Source of the DNA: Cavenderia fasciculata
Lineage: Eukaryota > Evosea > Eumycetozoa > Acytosteliales > Cavenderiaceae
Reading direction: 5' to 3'
Length of the DNA stretch: 64,000 nt
Assembly (NCBI RefSeq): GCF_000203815.1
Contig: NW_004457735.1
Location: 1,736,001 to 1,800,000 of the forward strand
In this document: piece after piece, positions 15,578 through 26,358 of the stretch
How positions within the stretch are numbered: position 1 is the stretch's first letter
Layout: the number at the start of each line of letters is the position of its first letter
Made by a program: the position numbers and the translations under genes
The notes under the pieces: generated by a model
What the model was told of the DNA's origin: nothing
The model's input: only the letters and a program-made list of their open reading frames with translations
Database searches by the model: none

Positions 15578-15664
15578 GCTGATTTGATCCGTAATGGGTT
15601 ACGGCGGTGGCTTCAAACCACTGGGGCTCTCGCGGGCCAGGAGCTCGATTCTCCCTGATTAGCG
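15578..15664 (+). tRNA. tRNA-Sec (anticodon TCA), selenocysteine
   Basis: An 87-base cloverleaf with the features that set tRNA-Sec apart. The acceptor GCTGATTTG pairs with CTGATTAGC (9 positions, two G-T, one T-T mismatch) before discriminator G. The D stem is 6 bp with a 4-base loop (CCGTAA/TTACGG, loop TGGG). The anticodon stem CGGTGG/CCACTG holds loop CTTCAAA with anticodon TCA, which reads UGA. The extra arm GGCTC/GGGCC closes on TCGC, and the T arm is a 4-bp GGAG/CTCC with loop CTCGATT. The 9/4 acceptor-T arrangement and long D stem are diagnostic in eukaryotes. Position 54 of the T loop is C rather than T. A nine-T tract at 15682-15690 is a likely Pol III terminator. It implies the organism makes selenoproteins. 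Confidence 0.93.
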
Positions 15665-15681
15665 TTTATAAAAGATTATTG

Positions 15682-15690
15682 TTTTTTTTT
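15682..15690 (+). terminator. Pol III T-run downstream of tRNA-Sec
   Basis: Nine consecutive T residues, 18 bases after the tRNA 3' end, match the usual RNA polymerase III stop signal. Confidence 0.6.
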
Positions 15691-15742
15691 AGAAAAGGTA
15701 TTGTTTGTACATTTGGTAATTTACATAATTTATTTAGAGAGA

Positions 15743-16921
15743 TCAGTTTTTTTTTATTGGTGTACTTTTGATTGGAGTACCTCTGGTTGGGTTTATTCTG
15801 GTTGGAGTACCATTAGTTGGTGTACTTTTAATTGGTGGTGTACTTTTGATTGGAATACCTTTATTTGGCGTACCTTTAACTGGTGAACCTCTGGTAGGGT
15901 TTATTCTTGTTGGAGTACCATTAGTTGGTGGTGATGTATCCTTTTTAGGTGGTGATGATACCGTTTGTTTCTTTAAAGTATGTATTAAAGAATCTGGTAT
16001 TTGTTGTTGGGTAGATTTTCTTTTATGACTGTTCCCATTACCATTAGCATTTCCATTACCATTGGCATGACCATTGGTAGAATCTTGATGGTTGGTGGAT
16101 CCTGCTGGCATTATGAAACCCAAGTTATTGAATATATAGTTTCTAAATTGAACAGCTTGGGAGGGGTGGACTTGGGATCGCAAATTTTGGAATTGCATTT
16201 TAAGGATTTCCATTTTGACAATTCCATCATTTTCCACTTCTTCCTCTTCTGTTTCGTAATCATCTTCATCTTGATCCTCTTGGTCTTGCTCATTGTCTTG
16301 ATCCGATTCCTCTTCTTCTTCTTCTTCTTCTGTTTCCTCTGATTCTGATTCTGATTCTTCCGATTCTTCATCTTCATCTTGATCTTTGTCTTGAACTGAT
16401 TTCTTTTCTTTTTTGATTTGATGTGAATATTTGAAGTCAATCTTTTTGTTGAAATGGTCGATTTCAGTCTTGTGGTATGGCATATCGATTGCTTTGATCC
16501 AAGCTCTCGTGTTGTAACACATGATTAGAAAATCGAAACGTATTTTAATCTTTCCCAGAGCAACTACCCTTTTGCCAACAATCTCAAACAAATTGGAAGC
16601 AACTCTTTTTTGCAACAATCCTTGGATAATCTTGGTGTTCTTGGGTGAAGCAATGAATGCACGATTATTTACAACTTGTTTCATAGCCGTTTTGATGCCT
16701 TGATTTGTGTTTTTGTCCTCGAGAACATTATCGGTCTCTTTAAACATGTCCTTGACTTCGTTATAGGTTGGAGCAAATAACTTTGAGAGTATCACAGGCT
16801 TACCATCCTCGGATGGACATTTTAGGTCCTTACTTTTGATAGTTTCTTGAATGTCCTCCCATTGTTGTTTGGTTATTGATGGTTGTTGTTGTTGTTTACT
16901 TTGTTTTTTTAGAGATGACAT
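15743..16921 (-). CDS. Acidic protein with C-terminal TPTRINPTRG repeats, function unknown
   Basis: Single-exon gene of 392 residues. I start it at MSSLKKQSKQQQQ; an upstream in-frame ATG at 17029 would add 36 residues of Ile/Phe/Tyr read from a TAGA/AATA repeat and is unlikely. Residues about 15-195 look globular (WEDIQETIKS, LFAPTYNEVKDMFKETDNVL, RVVALGKIKIRFDFLIMCYN). Residues about 205-265 are almost all Asp, Glu, Ser and Gln. The C-terminus, from about 335, carries a repeated block NGTPTRINPTRG with (S/T)P-KGTP and IKSTP spacers, rich in possible Ser/Thr-Pro phosphorylation sites. The acidic and basic low-complexity blocks suggest a nuclear or chromatin protein, but I do not recognise a family. 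Confidence 0.8.
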   Translation of the reverse strand: MSSLKKQSKQQQQPSITKQQWEDIQETIKSKDLKCPSEDGKPVILSKLFAPTYNEVKDMFKETDNVLEDKNTNQGIKTAMKQVVNNRAFIASPKNTKIIQGLLQKRVASNLFEIVGKRVVALGKIKIRFDFLIMCYNTRAWIKAIDMPYHKTEIDHFNKKIDFKYSHQIKKEKKSVQDKDQDEDEESEESESESEETEEEEEEEESDQDNEQDQEDQDEDDYETEEEEVENDGIVKMEILKMQFQNLRSQVHPSQAVQFRNYIFNNLGFIMPAGSTNHQDSTNGHANGNGNANGNGNSHKRKSTQQQIPDSLIHTLKKQTVSSPPKKDTSPPTNGTPTRINPTRGSPVKGTPNKGIPIKSTPPIKSTPTNGTPTRINPTRGTPIKSTPIKKN

Positions 16922-17622
16922 TGTATAACAAGAACAAATATATACAAATAAGTTTTGAAATAAATAAATAAATATAAATAAATAAAATAAATAATAGATA
17001 GATAGATAGATAGACAACAAGAAGTACAACTTGAATGAATGAAAGTGCAGCTAGAAAAGGCAAATTGTTTGTGGCATCAAAGATCATCAAATCTCTGCCG
17101 TGACAAAAATATTTTTTTAATAAATGGTGTTGAACTTCACACCACAGGTTCCACAATATCATAATGATAATATCCCCAAAAGGAGAAGGAGTTCAAAGAG
17201 TGATTATTAAACACCCATATTGATTAATAAATATTATTAACCAACCAATTTATGGAGATCATCACTCAGTCTACTTTGGATTCAATGACTTGTATATAAT
17301 TATTTATATCCCTAGTATCCTCGAAATAAAGATTCTACTTCTATCCAAAAGAGAATCTAAATTGATCAAAAAATTTTTAAACCCTTTATATGATGTAATT
17401 ATTATTGATAGTCGAGATGACCTTTTGAAAATATTTATTTCCACTTCGCATAATTGAGCAAAAAGAAAAAATGGATTTTGAGTAAATTAAATTACCCCAC
17501 CCACCACTTCTGAATTTGTTTAATTTAAAAGAATAGTTTTATTAATACTCTCATTCATTCTTTGTTTGTGTCTAATATATATTTATCCAACCACCCACAA
17601 ATTATTTATTTTATTGAATGTA
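16922..17622. other. Divergent spacer with no gene
   Basis: Shared 5' flank of the acidic-protein gene and the transporter gene. Contains AAATA and TAGA repeats at about 16960-17015 and otherwise plain AT-rich DNA; no open frame or RNA fold stands out. Confidence 0.5.
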
Positions 17623-19938
17623 ATGAAAGAATCAGATAATAACACAAACAGTAGTAGTAGTCGAGATACTAATAATAATAATCATGACGATAGGGTGATT
17701 CATTCGTCCGGAAATAATACTCCATCCCATACTACTACTTCTCCTACTACTACTCATTCAACTATGACAAAAGAGAATAAATTTAATAATTCTAGTCCAA
17801 GTAATAGAAATAATAATAAATCAAGCCAACATTCTAGAGATTTTAATAAATCTCCACCTTCTATTTCATCAGAGAATATAACAAACAACAATAAACTTAT
17901 CACAAATGAATTTAGTTCAACTTCAAAAGAAAGAGTATCACATGAAGAAATAGATCTAAAAGAAAATAATAATAATACACTCTTACATCCATTAAAAGAA
18001 AAGAGTTCCAGGAAGAAAGGTGAATGTACAATAGAGGAAATGGATTTGGATCAAGAAGAAACATTCTTGTCGGTTGACCATGGTCCATCACCGACATACA
18101 ACAAGGATGGATACACAAAGATATTATCAAGAGAATGTAGTCCATCGATAAAACCATCTTTAAAAAACAATTCATCACCAAGTTCTTATCAAACCGTTCA
18201 TAGCAAGAACATAAATAATATCGACGATGAAGATGATGACATTGGAAACAACAATAACAAAAAAAAGAAGAATATTGAAAATTCATTATTATTACAATCA
18301 TACGATGAAGAAAATCAAATAACTATCGATGACATTATTGAAGTGGACAAGAGAGATACACTTTCGGCATTTAAATTATTTGCTCTTACCGTTTCATTTT
18401 TAGGTGTACAATTTGGTTGTAAGTAGAATAAGGAAATGATTATTATCATTACTATTATTTACCAATCTTTTATTATTTATAGGGGCATTACAAATTGCAT
18501 TTAGTACACCATTATTTCTTGAACTTGGAGTACCAAGTTTTTGGGTTTCATTTATTTGGATGGCTGGACCAATTTCAGGTTTAATAGTTCAACCAATTGT
18601 AGGAGTAGTTAGTGATGTGTAAGTATATATAAAATATTCCTATTCCTATTCTAATCATCATTTTTTTTTAGTTCCGAATCAAAACATGGAAGAAGAAGAC
18701 CATTTATATTTTTTGGAACAATATTTATAGCAGTTGGATTATTATTAGTTTCCAATGCTCAATCAATTGGATCAATTTTTGGATCAGATTCAAAAGATGC
18801 TTCCATTTTTATTGCTGTATGTAAAGATTAATAGAGATCAATTGAAAAACTTTTGTTAACACATTTTATTTAGATAATAGGATTTTGGATATTAGATTTA
18901 TCTAATAATGTAGTTCAAGCTCCTTGTAGAGCTTTATTAGTTGATGTAGCACCAACATCTCAGCAGGGATTAGGAAGTTCATTATTTTCAATCATGTTGG
19001 GTATTGGTAATTTATTGGGTTATTTTATGGGTTCATTAAATCTAGTCAAAGCTTTACCATTTATGAAAACAGATATCAGAGCATTATTTAGTTTGTATCA
19101 AGTAAAGAACATCACCATTTTAAATACCTTACTAATTTGGTTTTTTATATTTTTTTTTATAGCAATATCAATAATAACATTATTATTATGTATTTCAATG
19201 ACATTGATAAGTGTAAAAGAAAAAAGATATAGTAAACCAATCAATGATTTAACACCCAAAGTAAATCCATTCCAAGCCATTTTAAATGGTATTAGAGATA
19301 TGCCCATGTTTTTGAAACGAGTATGCATTGTGCAATTCTTTTCTTGGATTGGATGGTTCTGTTTTGTATTATACGTTACGACATGGGTCGGAGTCAATGT
19401 CTACCAAGGAGATCCAAATGCACCAGAAGGGTCACCAGGCAGGGACCTATTTCAACAAGGTGTTAGAAGAGGTTCATTGGGACTAATGATGAGCTCTGGT
19501 GTTTCGATTGTCACTTCACTACTCATTCCCACTCTTATTCGACTCGTTGGCATAAAGTATGTCTACTTTGCCGGAAATGCGATACAAACACTTTTATTTG
19601 CACTCTTTTTCATCTGTAAAAGCAAATTGTGGGCATTGCTTCTTATTGGAGCGACTGGCATCCCATGGTCCGTTGTCATGGTACTCCCCTTTACCATTGT
19701 TGGTCTTGGTATCTCGAGCAGCGAAAGCGGGTTGCACATGGGCACCCTCAATGTATTTGTAGTGATTCCACAACTGCTCGTTTCACTTGGTATCAGTTTT
19801 GTCATTTCCTTGTTTGGTGGCGACCTTTCCTATTCGCTCCTTACAGGTTCCATCGCATCTCTGCTTGCAACTTTTGCAACCATCGCCATTATTGTTCCAA
19901 ATACAATGAGTCAAATCGATATTGACAATATTCAATAA
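17623..19938 (+). CDS. SLC45/sucrose-transporter-like MFS protein
   Basis: Membrane carrier of the GPH/SLC45 branch of the major facilitator superfamily, probably a proton-coupled sugar transporter. Four exons (17623-18418, 18483-18618, 18672-18816, 18874-19938) give 713 residues. The first about 255 are a Ser/Asn-rich cytosolic tail beginning MKESDNNTNSSSS; 12 predicted hydrophobic segments follow. Family marks are PLFLELGVPSFWVSFIW, then GLIVQPIVGVVSDVSES, GRRRPFIFFGTIFIAVGLLL and LDLSNNVVQAPCRALLVD. An upstream in-frame ATG (17566) is less likely because it reads a leader of Ile/Tyr/Leu. The long acidic Asn-rich tail is unusual for the family and may carry regulatory phosphorylation sites. 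Substrate cannot be read from sequence. Confidence 0.87.
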
Positions 19939-20167
19939 AATAAAATAAAAATAAAAAAAAGAAAATGTACACATACTTTTGATTATACATATACATATAT
20001 ACATAATATATATATATATTTCTATATAGATAGATTGTCTATTTCTTTGCTATACAAACCACATTCTGTAGCTTACGTTTGTTTTTTTTTTTATTTGATG
20101 TGGCGGCTTCTTCTTCTTCTTCTACTTCTCGACTGATCTTTTACAAAATGAATTGATTGATTTGTTC

Positions 20168-20936
20168 TTATTCTTGTTGAGGTGGGAATACACCTGGTGG
20201 GAAACCACGGCCCATACCGGGAGGTGGACCTGGTGGGAAACCACGACCCATTCCAGGTGGGAATACGCCGGGTGGGAAACCAGCACCTGGAGGTGGTGGG
20301 AAGACACCGGGTGGGAACCCACGGCCCATGCCGGGAGGTGGACCTGGTGGGAACCCACGACCCATACCGGGTGGACCTGGGGCAAAGCCAGCACCTGGAG
20401 GTGGAGCACCTCTTCCAAATGGACCTGGTGGTGCGACACCACCGATACCACGAACAGGTCCAGTGAGACCGGCGGTGGCAGCAGCATTCATGCCCATACC
20501 TCTACCGATAGCACGACCAATACCAGGACCACCTGGAATCTGTGGTGGTGCCTTGGCCTTGATCTCTTCGGGTGGTGGTGATTCAGCAGACAGCGAGATA
20601 ACAGTCTCTCCTCTGATGACAAGCATACCCAAAGTTCTCTTTTCCTCACGATCTTCCTTGCCCTTTTGTTTGATTCTTCTAAACTCTTCTGCATCGCATA
20701 CCACAATGTTCATGTGTTTATCAAATGCCAAGAAACGACCAACAATAATACGACCATCATTGATTGTAATCTTCATTCTATAATTGATATATTGAAGCAT
20801 TTTACTGCTTTTTGGAGCGCTCTAAAAATCAAAAAGAGTATGTATTTGTTAGTAACTAGTGTGACAAAGAAAGAAAGAAAGAATCATTGTTTATCATATG
20901 ATTGTTTGTTTGATTGATGTTTAAACTTCTTACCAT
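20168..20936 (-). CDS. snrpB: Small nuclear ribonucleoprotein B (SmB)
   Basis: Core Sm protein of the U1, U2, U4 and U5 spliceosomal snRNPs. The coding part of exon 1 is only the ATG (20936-20934), followed by GTAAG; exon 2 (20821-20168) begins AGCGCTCCA, giving MSAPKSSKMLQYINYRMK and 218 residues. The Sm fold covers about 8-85: Sm1 with DGRIIVGRFLAFDKHMNIVV and Sm2 with LGMLVIRGETVISLS. The tail is Gly/Pro/Arg-rich with PPPGMGRGFPPG repeats like the PPPGMRPP repeats of animal SmB, which bind WW and GYF proteins. Splitting at the initiator codon is easily missed by gene finders, which would start at the internal MLQYINYR. Confidence 0.93.
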
Positions 20937-21415
20937 TTTCGATTGATTATTTGTTTATATGATATATATATAATATACAACTTGTTGACTTCTACTACTA
21001 CTTCTAACTAACTATATTTGTGTTTGTGTTTGTTTGTTTAGAGTTTGGGATGATCAATAGATTAATAGAAATCTTCCCGTTTATAAATTTTGGTTCCGCG
21101 TTGACGGTCTAGAATATAATATAGATCGATAGAGAGAGATAGAAAGTAAAGAGTTGTAGTAATATATATAAATAACTTTATATATAATGTATAAAATAAT
21201 AATGAATGAAGCTCAATTTGATCGACTTTTGAAGATGATTATTTTCATTGTTGGTTTTCGAATTTTCGACAAAAGAGGGATAACAAGTTTTAGTTGTACT
21301 ATTTATTCATTGCTTTAAAGAGATATATAAATATATATTATTTGGAATGATAGATTGTAATTGGAATAATAGTTTAGACAATTCAATAAGATGGATTATA
21401 TTTCTTTGATTGTCT
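20937..21415. other. Intergenic, no gene
   Basis: 5' flank of SmB and 3' flank of the GH15 enzyme. AT-rich with ATAT runs near 20960 and 21165; nothing structured or coding was recognised. Confidence 0.5.
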
Positions 21416-23453
21416 TTAGGTATTGACACTACTATCTTTACCTGAGAGTATACGATCGAGATTGAAAGCGGCAGAGATTAAAGAAAGATGTGTAAATGCT
21501 TGAGGAAAGTTACCAAGTGCCTCTCCACCGACACCTATCTCTTCACTAAAGAGTCCGAGATGGTTGGCATAACCGAGCATTTCATCAAAGACTAGTCTGG
21601 CACGTACGAGGAATTCGGGGTGATGCTTTCCTGCACGGGTCAGTGCTTCAATCAACCAAAACGAACAGATGTTAAAGGTGCCCTCGGTACCAGCCAACCC
21701 ATCACCCTCGCCTTCGTGTGTGTTGTAGCGGAATACAAGCGAGTTGGAGACGAGACCTCCTTTGTTGGTGGGCTCGAGGATTCGTTGGAGTGTCGATATG
21801 TGTCTTGGATCGGATGGAGCCATGAAAAAGACAAGTGCCATGATGAGTGTGGAGGCATCGAGTGTACCAGAACCATAGGACTGTGTAAAGGCTCCCAATT
21901 TGGGGTCATACCCTTTAGTTTGGATCTCCTCATAGATGGCGTCACGAACCTTCATCCAACGGTCTCGTGGTGCAGGGAATGAACGACGGTCGGCAAGACG
22001 GAGACCGCGATCAACAGCTACCCAGCACATGATCTTGGAGTAGACAAAGTGTTGCTGACCACTACGTACCTCCCATATACCCTCATCTTTTTCGTTCCAG
22101 TGATCGCACACCCAATCAATAAGCTTGCGGATATGCATCCAAAAGTCATAGGAAACAAGCGATCCGTACTTGTTGGATAGGTAGATACTGTCCATCAACT
22201 CGCCGAATATGTCGAGTTGCTTTTGATTGACTGCGTCGTTTCCAACACGCACTGGTGCACTGGCTCGGTATCCCTCGAGATGCTCGAGGACACTCTCGGG
22301 GATCTTGTCGTCGCCGTGGATCGAGTACATGATCTTTAGCGGCATTTCATCCTTTTTGGGGTTAGTGTCTGCTTCGATACATCTATTCTCGAGCCATGTC
22401 ATAAAGCCTTTGGCCTCCTCGGTGAAGCCGATACGAATCAGACCATAGACTGTAAACGCTGCGTCACGGATCCAAGTGTACCGATAGTCCCAATTACGTA
22501 CACCTCCAAGATCCTCGGGCAACGAACAGGTTGGCGACGCCACAATGGCACCCGTTGGCGAAAAGGTCAACAGCTTCAATACCAGAGCACTACGCTCCAC
22601 CATCTCACGCCATCTTCCTTTATAGGTGCATTTCTCTAGCCATTTTTGCCAATAGTTGACGGTCGATTGGAACAATACATCCTCACGCGAACAACTACCC
22701 TTGACATCCTTGAATTTAAAGAGATCTGGGTATTCCTCTGGATCCTTGAGAATAAACGTACACGAATCTCCCTCGCCCAGTGTAAATGCCGAAGTGATCT
22801 CTCCATTTGGTCCTTCCTCCATCTTTACACAACTAATAATCTCCAAAACAACTCCATCCTCTGAATGTAATTGAAATCCATTATTACATTTCTTGACAGT
22901 ATGTTTTGATCTAGCAAAATTAAATTGTGGATTACAAACCATACCAAAATCAACACTACCTCTAATCACTTTAACTCTTCTTACCTAAAATTATAAAAAA
23001 TAGAAAAAGAAAAGAAAAATTTAGTTTAAATTCTTTGTTTACAGTAGTATGTATACACATACAAGCCATTTTAAACCTTTTCCATTAATAATTGGCATAT
23101 AATCAACAATGGAACAAACAGCTTCTTTGGTCAAGAATTTGGTGTTTAAAACATTGGTATCTGGCCAATACGATTGTTTGGTTTTATAAGATGTTCCTTT
23201 TGGTACAATCGTCCAAGAACCTCCTTTCTGTAACAATTAATAATGTATTAATATTTTAATAATCAGGTATTTAATTAATTACTATACTTGTACTACATAC
23301 TTTGGAATCTAATAAAGAACAAAAAATAGAAGGACTATCAAAATGAGGATAACACATGAAATTAATGGTACCATTGGTAGAGATCAGAGCACTTGTTAAC
23401 ATGTTGCCTATGATCCCATTGTTTTCTATTGGTGGATAATCTTTAGAATCCAT
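21416..23453 (-). CDS. GH15 glucoamylase/trehalase-like glycoside hydrolase
   Basis: Glycoside hydrolase family 15 enzyme of the short bacterial/fungal type that includes acid trehalases and glucoamylases. Exons 23453-23301, 23227-23063 and 22984-21416 join in frame to 628 residues. The N-terminal beta-sandwich begins YPPIENNGIIGNMLTSALIS. The (alpha/alpha)6 barrel carries LGGVRNWDYRYTWIRDAAFT, then NQKQLDIFGELMDSIYLS, the likely acid Glu in DEGIWEVRSGQQHFVYSK, and the likely base Glu in LFSEEIGVGGEALGNFPQAF. No signal peptide is seen, so it is probably cytosolic. Trehalose is stored in dictyostelid spores, which makes a trehalase role attractive, but the substrate is inferred. The layout is that of bacterial homologues, so ancient transfer is possible. 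Confidence 0.88.
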
Positions 23454-24440
23454 AATAATAATTTAATTTAATACAATTTCACAAAAAAAAAAGTAAATAG
23501 AAATTAAATGAATAAATAAATATTAATGACCAGAAGAAACGAATTCATGAACAGTAGTGATGGTGAACAACAAAGTGATAATTCAACCCACCAATCAAAT
23601 CGTTCAGCACAACCAATACTAATTTAAAATTTGTAAACACATCAAAATGTGGTAAAATCTAATCATCATTGTTACTACCGACCAACTATCAGAGTAGTGA
23701 ATTTATTTGTTCCTTTCGAGCATGCGACAACCCAACTACATTTCAGATACTTCTCATTGGCAGAGACACCAAAGAAATGAATCAATGTATTTAAAGAATA
23801 GGATTGCCTTTTTCTTGAAGAAAATAAATAAAAAATGGTAACCCTATTCTTTAAATACACTAACTTCATTTTGGTCCTTACCCCAAACTTGAGAAGTTAG
23901 AACCAATGGTTGAATGATTAAATGTATAGACTGAATACTATATTGGCAAAGAGAGGAAAGAATCAAATTAATGGCATACTTGTGAGGTAGAGGGAATCAG
24001 GGCAATGATATAATTAATACTTTACATTAGGGACAGGTTTTCGTTAATTTTCTCTTCCCTGTGCGAATAATACCAAATGAATAGGTCGGCGACCAATCGT
24101 TGGCTGTAGGACAACCAAAACTTTTTTTGTATTTTTGGACATTAAAATGGATCTTGATGATTGAGATTTATCTCGTGATTGCATTATTATGTTGCTTGGG
24201 ATTAAGTCAAGATTATTATCGTGTGTTATAACTGCTCTGCTGATAGATTTAAGCTTGACAGATGGTAATCAGCAGTGGAGCTTAAACATGATCACCATCA
24301 TCATTGATTGATGACTTATTCATACTATAATTTTGTAAACCTTTCAATCTCTCTCTTCACTACACCCTCTCTTATCTATTCATTGTTGTTTATGTTAAAC
24401 AGTAGTAGTAGTAATATTTAAAGATATATAAATAATAACA
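23454..24440. other. Divergent spacer holding a long hairpin
   Basis: Shared upstream region of the GH15 gene (minus) and the F-box-like gene (plus). Apart from the inverted repeat annotated separately, it is AT-rich with a somewhat GC-richer patch around 24050-24120. No believable open frame was found. Confidence 0.5.
23750..23896. repeat. Imperfect long inverted repeat (hairpin)
   Basis: A perfect 17-base inverted repeat, 23786-23802 (TGTATTTAAAGAATAGG) and 23843-23859, is separated by 40 bases. The complementarity goes on outward imperfectly: left ATGAA and ACCAAA match right TTCAT and TTGGT, and CTTCTCA (23750-23756) faces TGAGAAG (23890-23896). The whole can fold into a roughly 55-bp imperfect stem. 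It could be the precursor of a small RNA, a MITE-like element or a transcribed hairpin. Confidence 0.7.
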
Positions 24441-26066
24441 ATGAATAGATCAACTTCTACAACAACACTTGCATCATCAAATATGATCAATTTACAACAT
24501 AGAATCTTGGAGGAAACTTGGGGAGGAGGAAGTAGATTCACTCTTTCAAAGTATAGTTGTGGAAGATGGAGGTTGGATTTGGCATTGGTGTGCAAGGATT
24601 GGTTTGAATACATTAGAGACCAATTTGTAATTCAACATGTAACATTGATTCAATCAGAGCCATCGGCAACATCACAGCTACGTTTTCACAAGCAATACAG
24701 TTTGTTGAAAGAACCAACCATCTCAAAGATATCGATACACACCTCTACACTAATCATTACACTCCAATCACAAAACAATAAAGTAAAGAAATACTTTTAC
24801 TATAATGGTGATTATTATTCAGATGATGAAGACTCCAACAACAACAATCTCAACTCTTCTACCAACGGTACAACAAAAAATAATAATAATAATAATAGTT
24901 TAACAAAGAGTAATAATAGTATCAATAATAATTCTACAAATTATATTGTATTTGAATTATTGAAATTATGGAATCATTTAAAGTTGAAAAAGAGAGATAA
25001 TGACTTGCTTATTCAGTACCCGTGTCGTGTGGATGGTCCGTATGTCAATGACTTTCTCAAAAAGTATCCTAGTCAACACATCAAGTTTTCGTTTATGGGC
25101 CAGCAACCTCTGTTCAAGTGTGACTGCCATGCAAGTGAATTCAAGATTACTCAGCCACTCGACACGATAGTCAAGCTGCGTGTGGTGCACACGTCTGACG
25201 GATGCTTCAAGGAGAGTCATGTCTATGACCAGGATGGAGTCATTCAAGAGCTGACTATTGACGACGAATGTGATCCAGTCATTGTATTGGAGCGATTTGC
25301 TAATTTGTATACTTTGGATTTGGTTCCTTTTGGAGACAGGTTCCCAGAGTATTGGACACGAGACTTTTTGTCAACATGTGTTGCACAACCAGGTAGAATA
25401 TCATTACACAAGGATGCAATAGCACTTGAAGAGTCGGCACTTGAATCAATGGACCTCCAACACTTAATACTCCAACAACACTCTTCAAATCGTGCAACGA
25501 CTCTTGAATTGGAGCCAATCATATCGATGGGTCTAGAAGAGATTACTATACGATATGACGGTGACCCGTTCTATGACGAAGTTTTATTTGATACTATCAA
25601 GCAGTCTCCCAGTATCACTAGACTATCAATTAAAATCAATCAACCACTCCACTCTAAACAACATTCATCCTACATCAAATCGATCTTTCAAAACATTGGA
25701 TCATCGTTGACACATCTCTCACATTTAGAGATATCGTTTAGTACAAATTGTGATCTCACTCTACTCGACCAATTCAACCATACCATACATTCCTCCATCT
25801 CTGCTCACCCATCAATTGAATCATTTTTAATTCAACATTCTTTTAAACATTATGTTGGTGGCAGTCAACAAAATAACCACCACGATGATCATGATGATTA
25901 TTATAATCATATTAACAACAAACAAGTAGAACAACAACAACAAGAATCTACTACATCCCTTCTTTCAAACTATCATACTTGGAATCAATGGAGACAAAAG
26001 GTTGATACCTACGGATACAAATATCACATCAATAATTTATTTGGTATTAAAAAAATATACAATTAA
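24441..26066 (+). CDS. F-box/LRR-like protein of a dictyostelid-type family
   Basis: Single-exon gene of 541 residues. The N-terminus after the Ser/Thr leader has an F-box-like helix pattern (RWRLDLALVCKDWFEYIRDQ, about 43-62), followed by beta/alpha repeats with irregular leucine-rich character (LQHLILQQHSSN, LEEITIRYDGDP, ITRLSIKINQPL, LTHLSHLEISFSTNC). An Asn-run at about 135-175 interrupts the N-terminal part. Dictyostelids have many such F-box-like proteins, most unstudied. Role as a ubiquitin-ligase adaptor is inferred from the fold only. The central part (25000-25400) uses more C- and G-ending codons than the ends. Confidence 0.75.
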   Translation: MNRSTSTTTLASSNMINLQHRILEETWGGGSRFTLSKYSCGRWRLDLALVCKDWFEYIRDQFVIQHVTLIQSEPSATSQLRFHKQYSLLKEPTISKISIHTSTLIITLQSQNNKVKKYFYYNGDYYSDDEDSNNNNLNSSTNGTTKNNNNNNSLTKSNNSINNNSTNYIVFELLKLWNHLKLKKRDNDLLIQYPCRVDGPYVNDFLKKYPSQHIKFSFMGQQPLFKCDCHASEFKITQPLDTIVKLRVVHTSDGCFKESHVYDQDGVIQELTIDDECDPVIVLERFANLYTLDLVPFGDRFPEYWTRDFLSTCVAQPGRISLHKDAIALEESALESMDLQHLILQQHSSNRATTLELEPIISMGLEEITIRYDGDPFYDEVLFDTIKQSPSITRLSIKINQPLHSKQHSSYIKSIFQNIGSSLTHLSHLEISFSTNCDLTLLDQFNHTIHSSISAHPSIESFLIQHSFKHYVGGSQQNNHHDDHDDYYNHINNKQVEQQQQESTTSLLSNYHTWNQWRQKVDTYGYKYHINNLFGIKKIYN

Positions 26067-26358
26067 ATTAAACAAATTTTTGTACTATTACTTTACATTA
26101 CATATTGTTGTACTATAGAAAACAAACACATTATCAACCAATCAATTTGAATCAAGAACAATAAACTATTAAAATAATGATTTTGGTTCTTCAGGCTTTT
26201 TTTAAAAGTAAATTTTTGAGAACTACACCCTAAACTTGTTTTGTTAAGTTTTGGTCTCTTAACAATCATCTTTAAATAAGAAGTTGTGTTGACTACTTTT
26301 ATTTATTATTAGTATTATTTGTTTATAAATTATTTATTATTTATTATTTTTTGAAAAA

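Noticed and set aside
16922-17029. N-terminal extension of the acidic protein from the upstream ATG
   Set aside because: Reads TAGA/AATA repeats as Ile, Tyr, Phe and Leu; the MSSLKK start gives a normal soluble protein.
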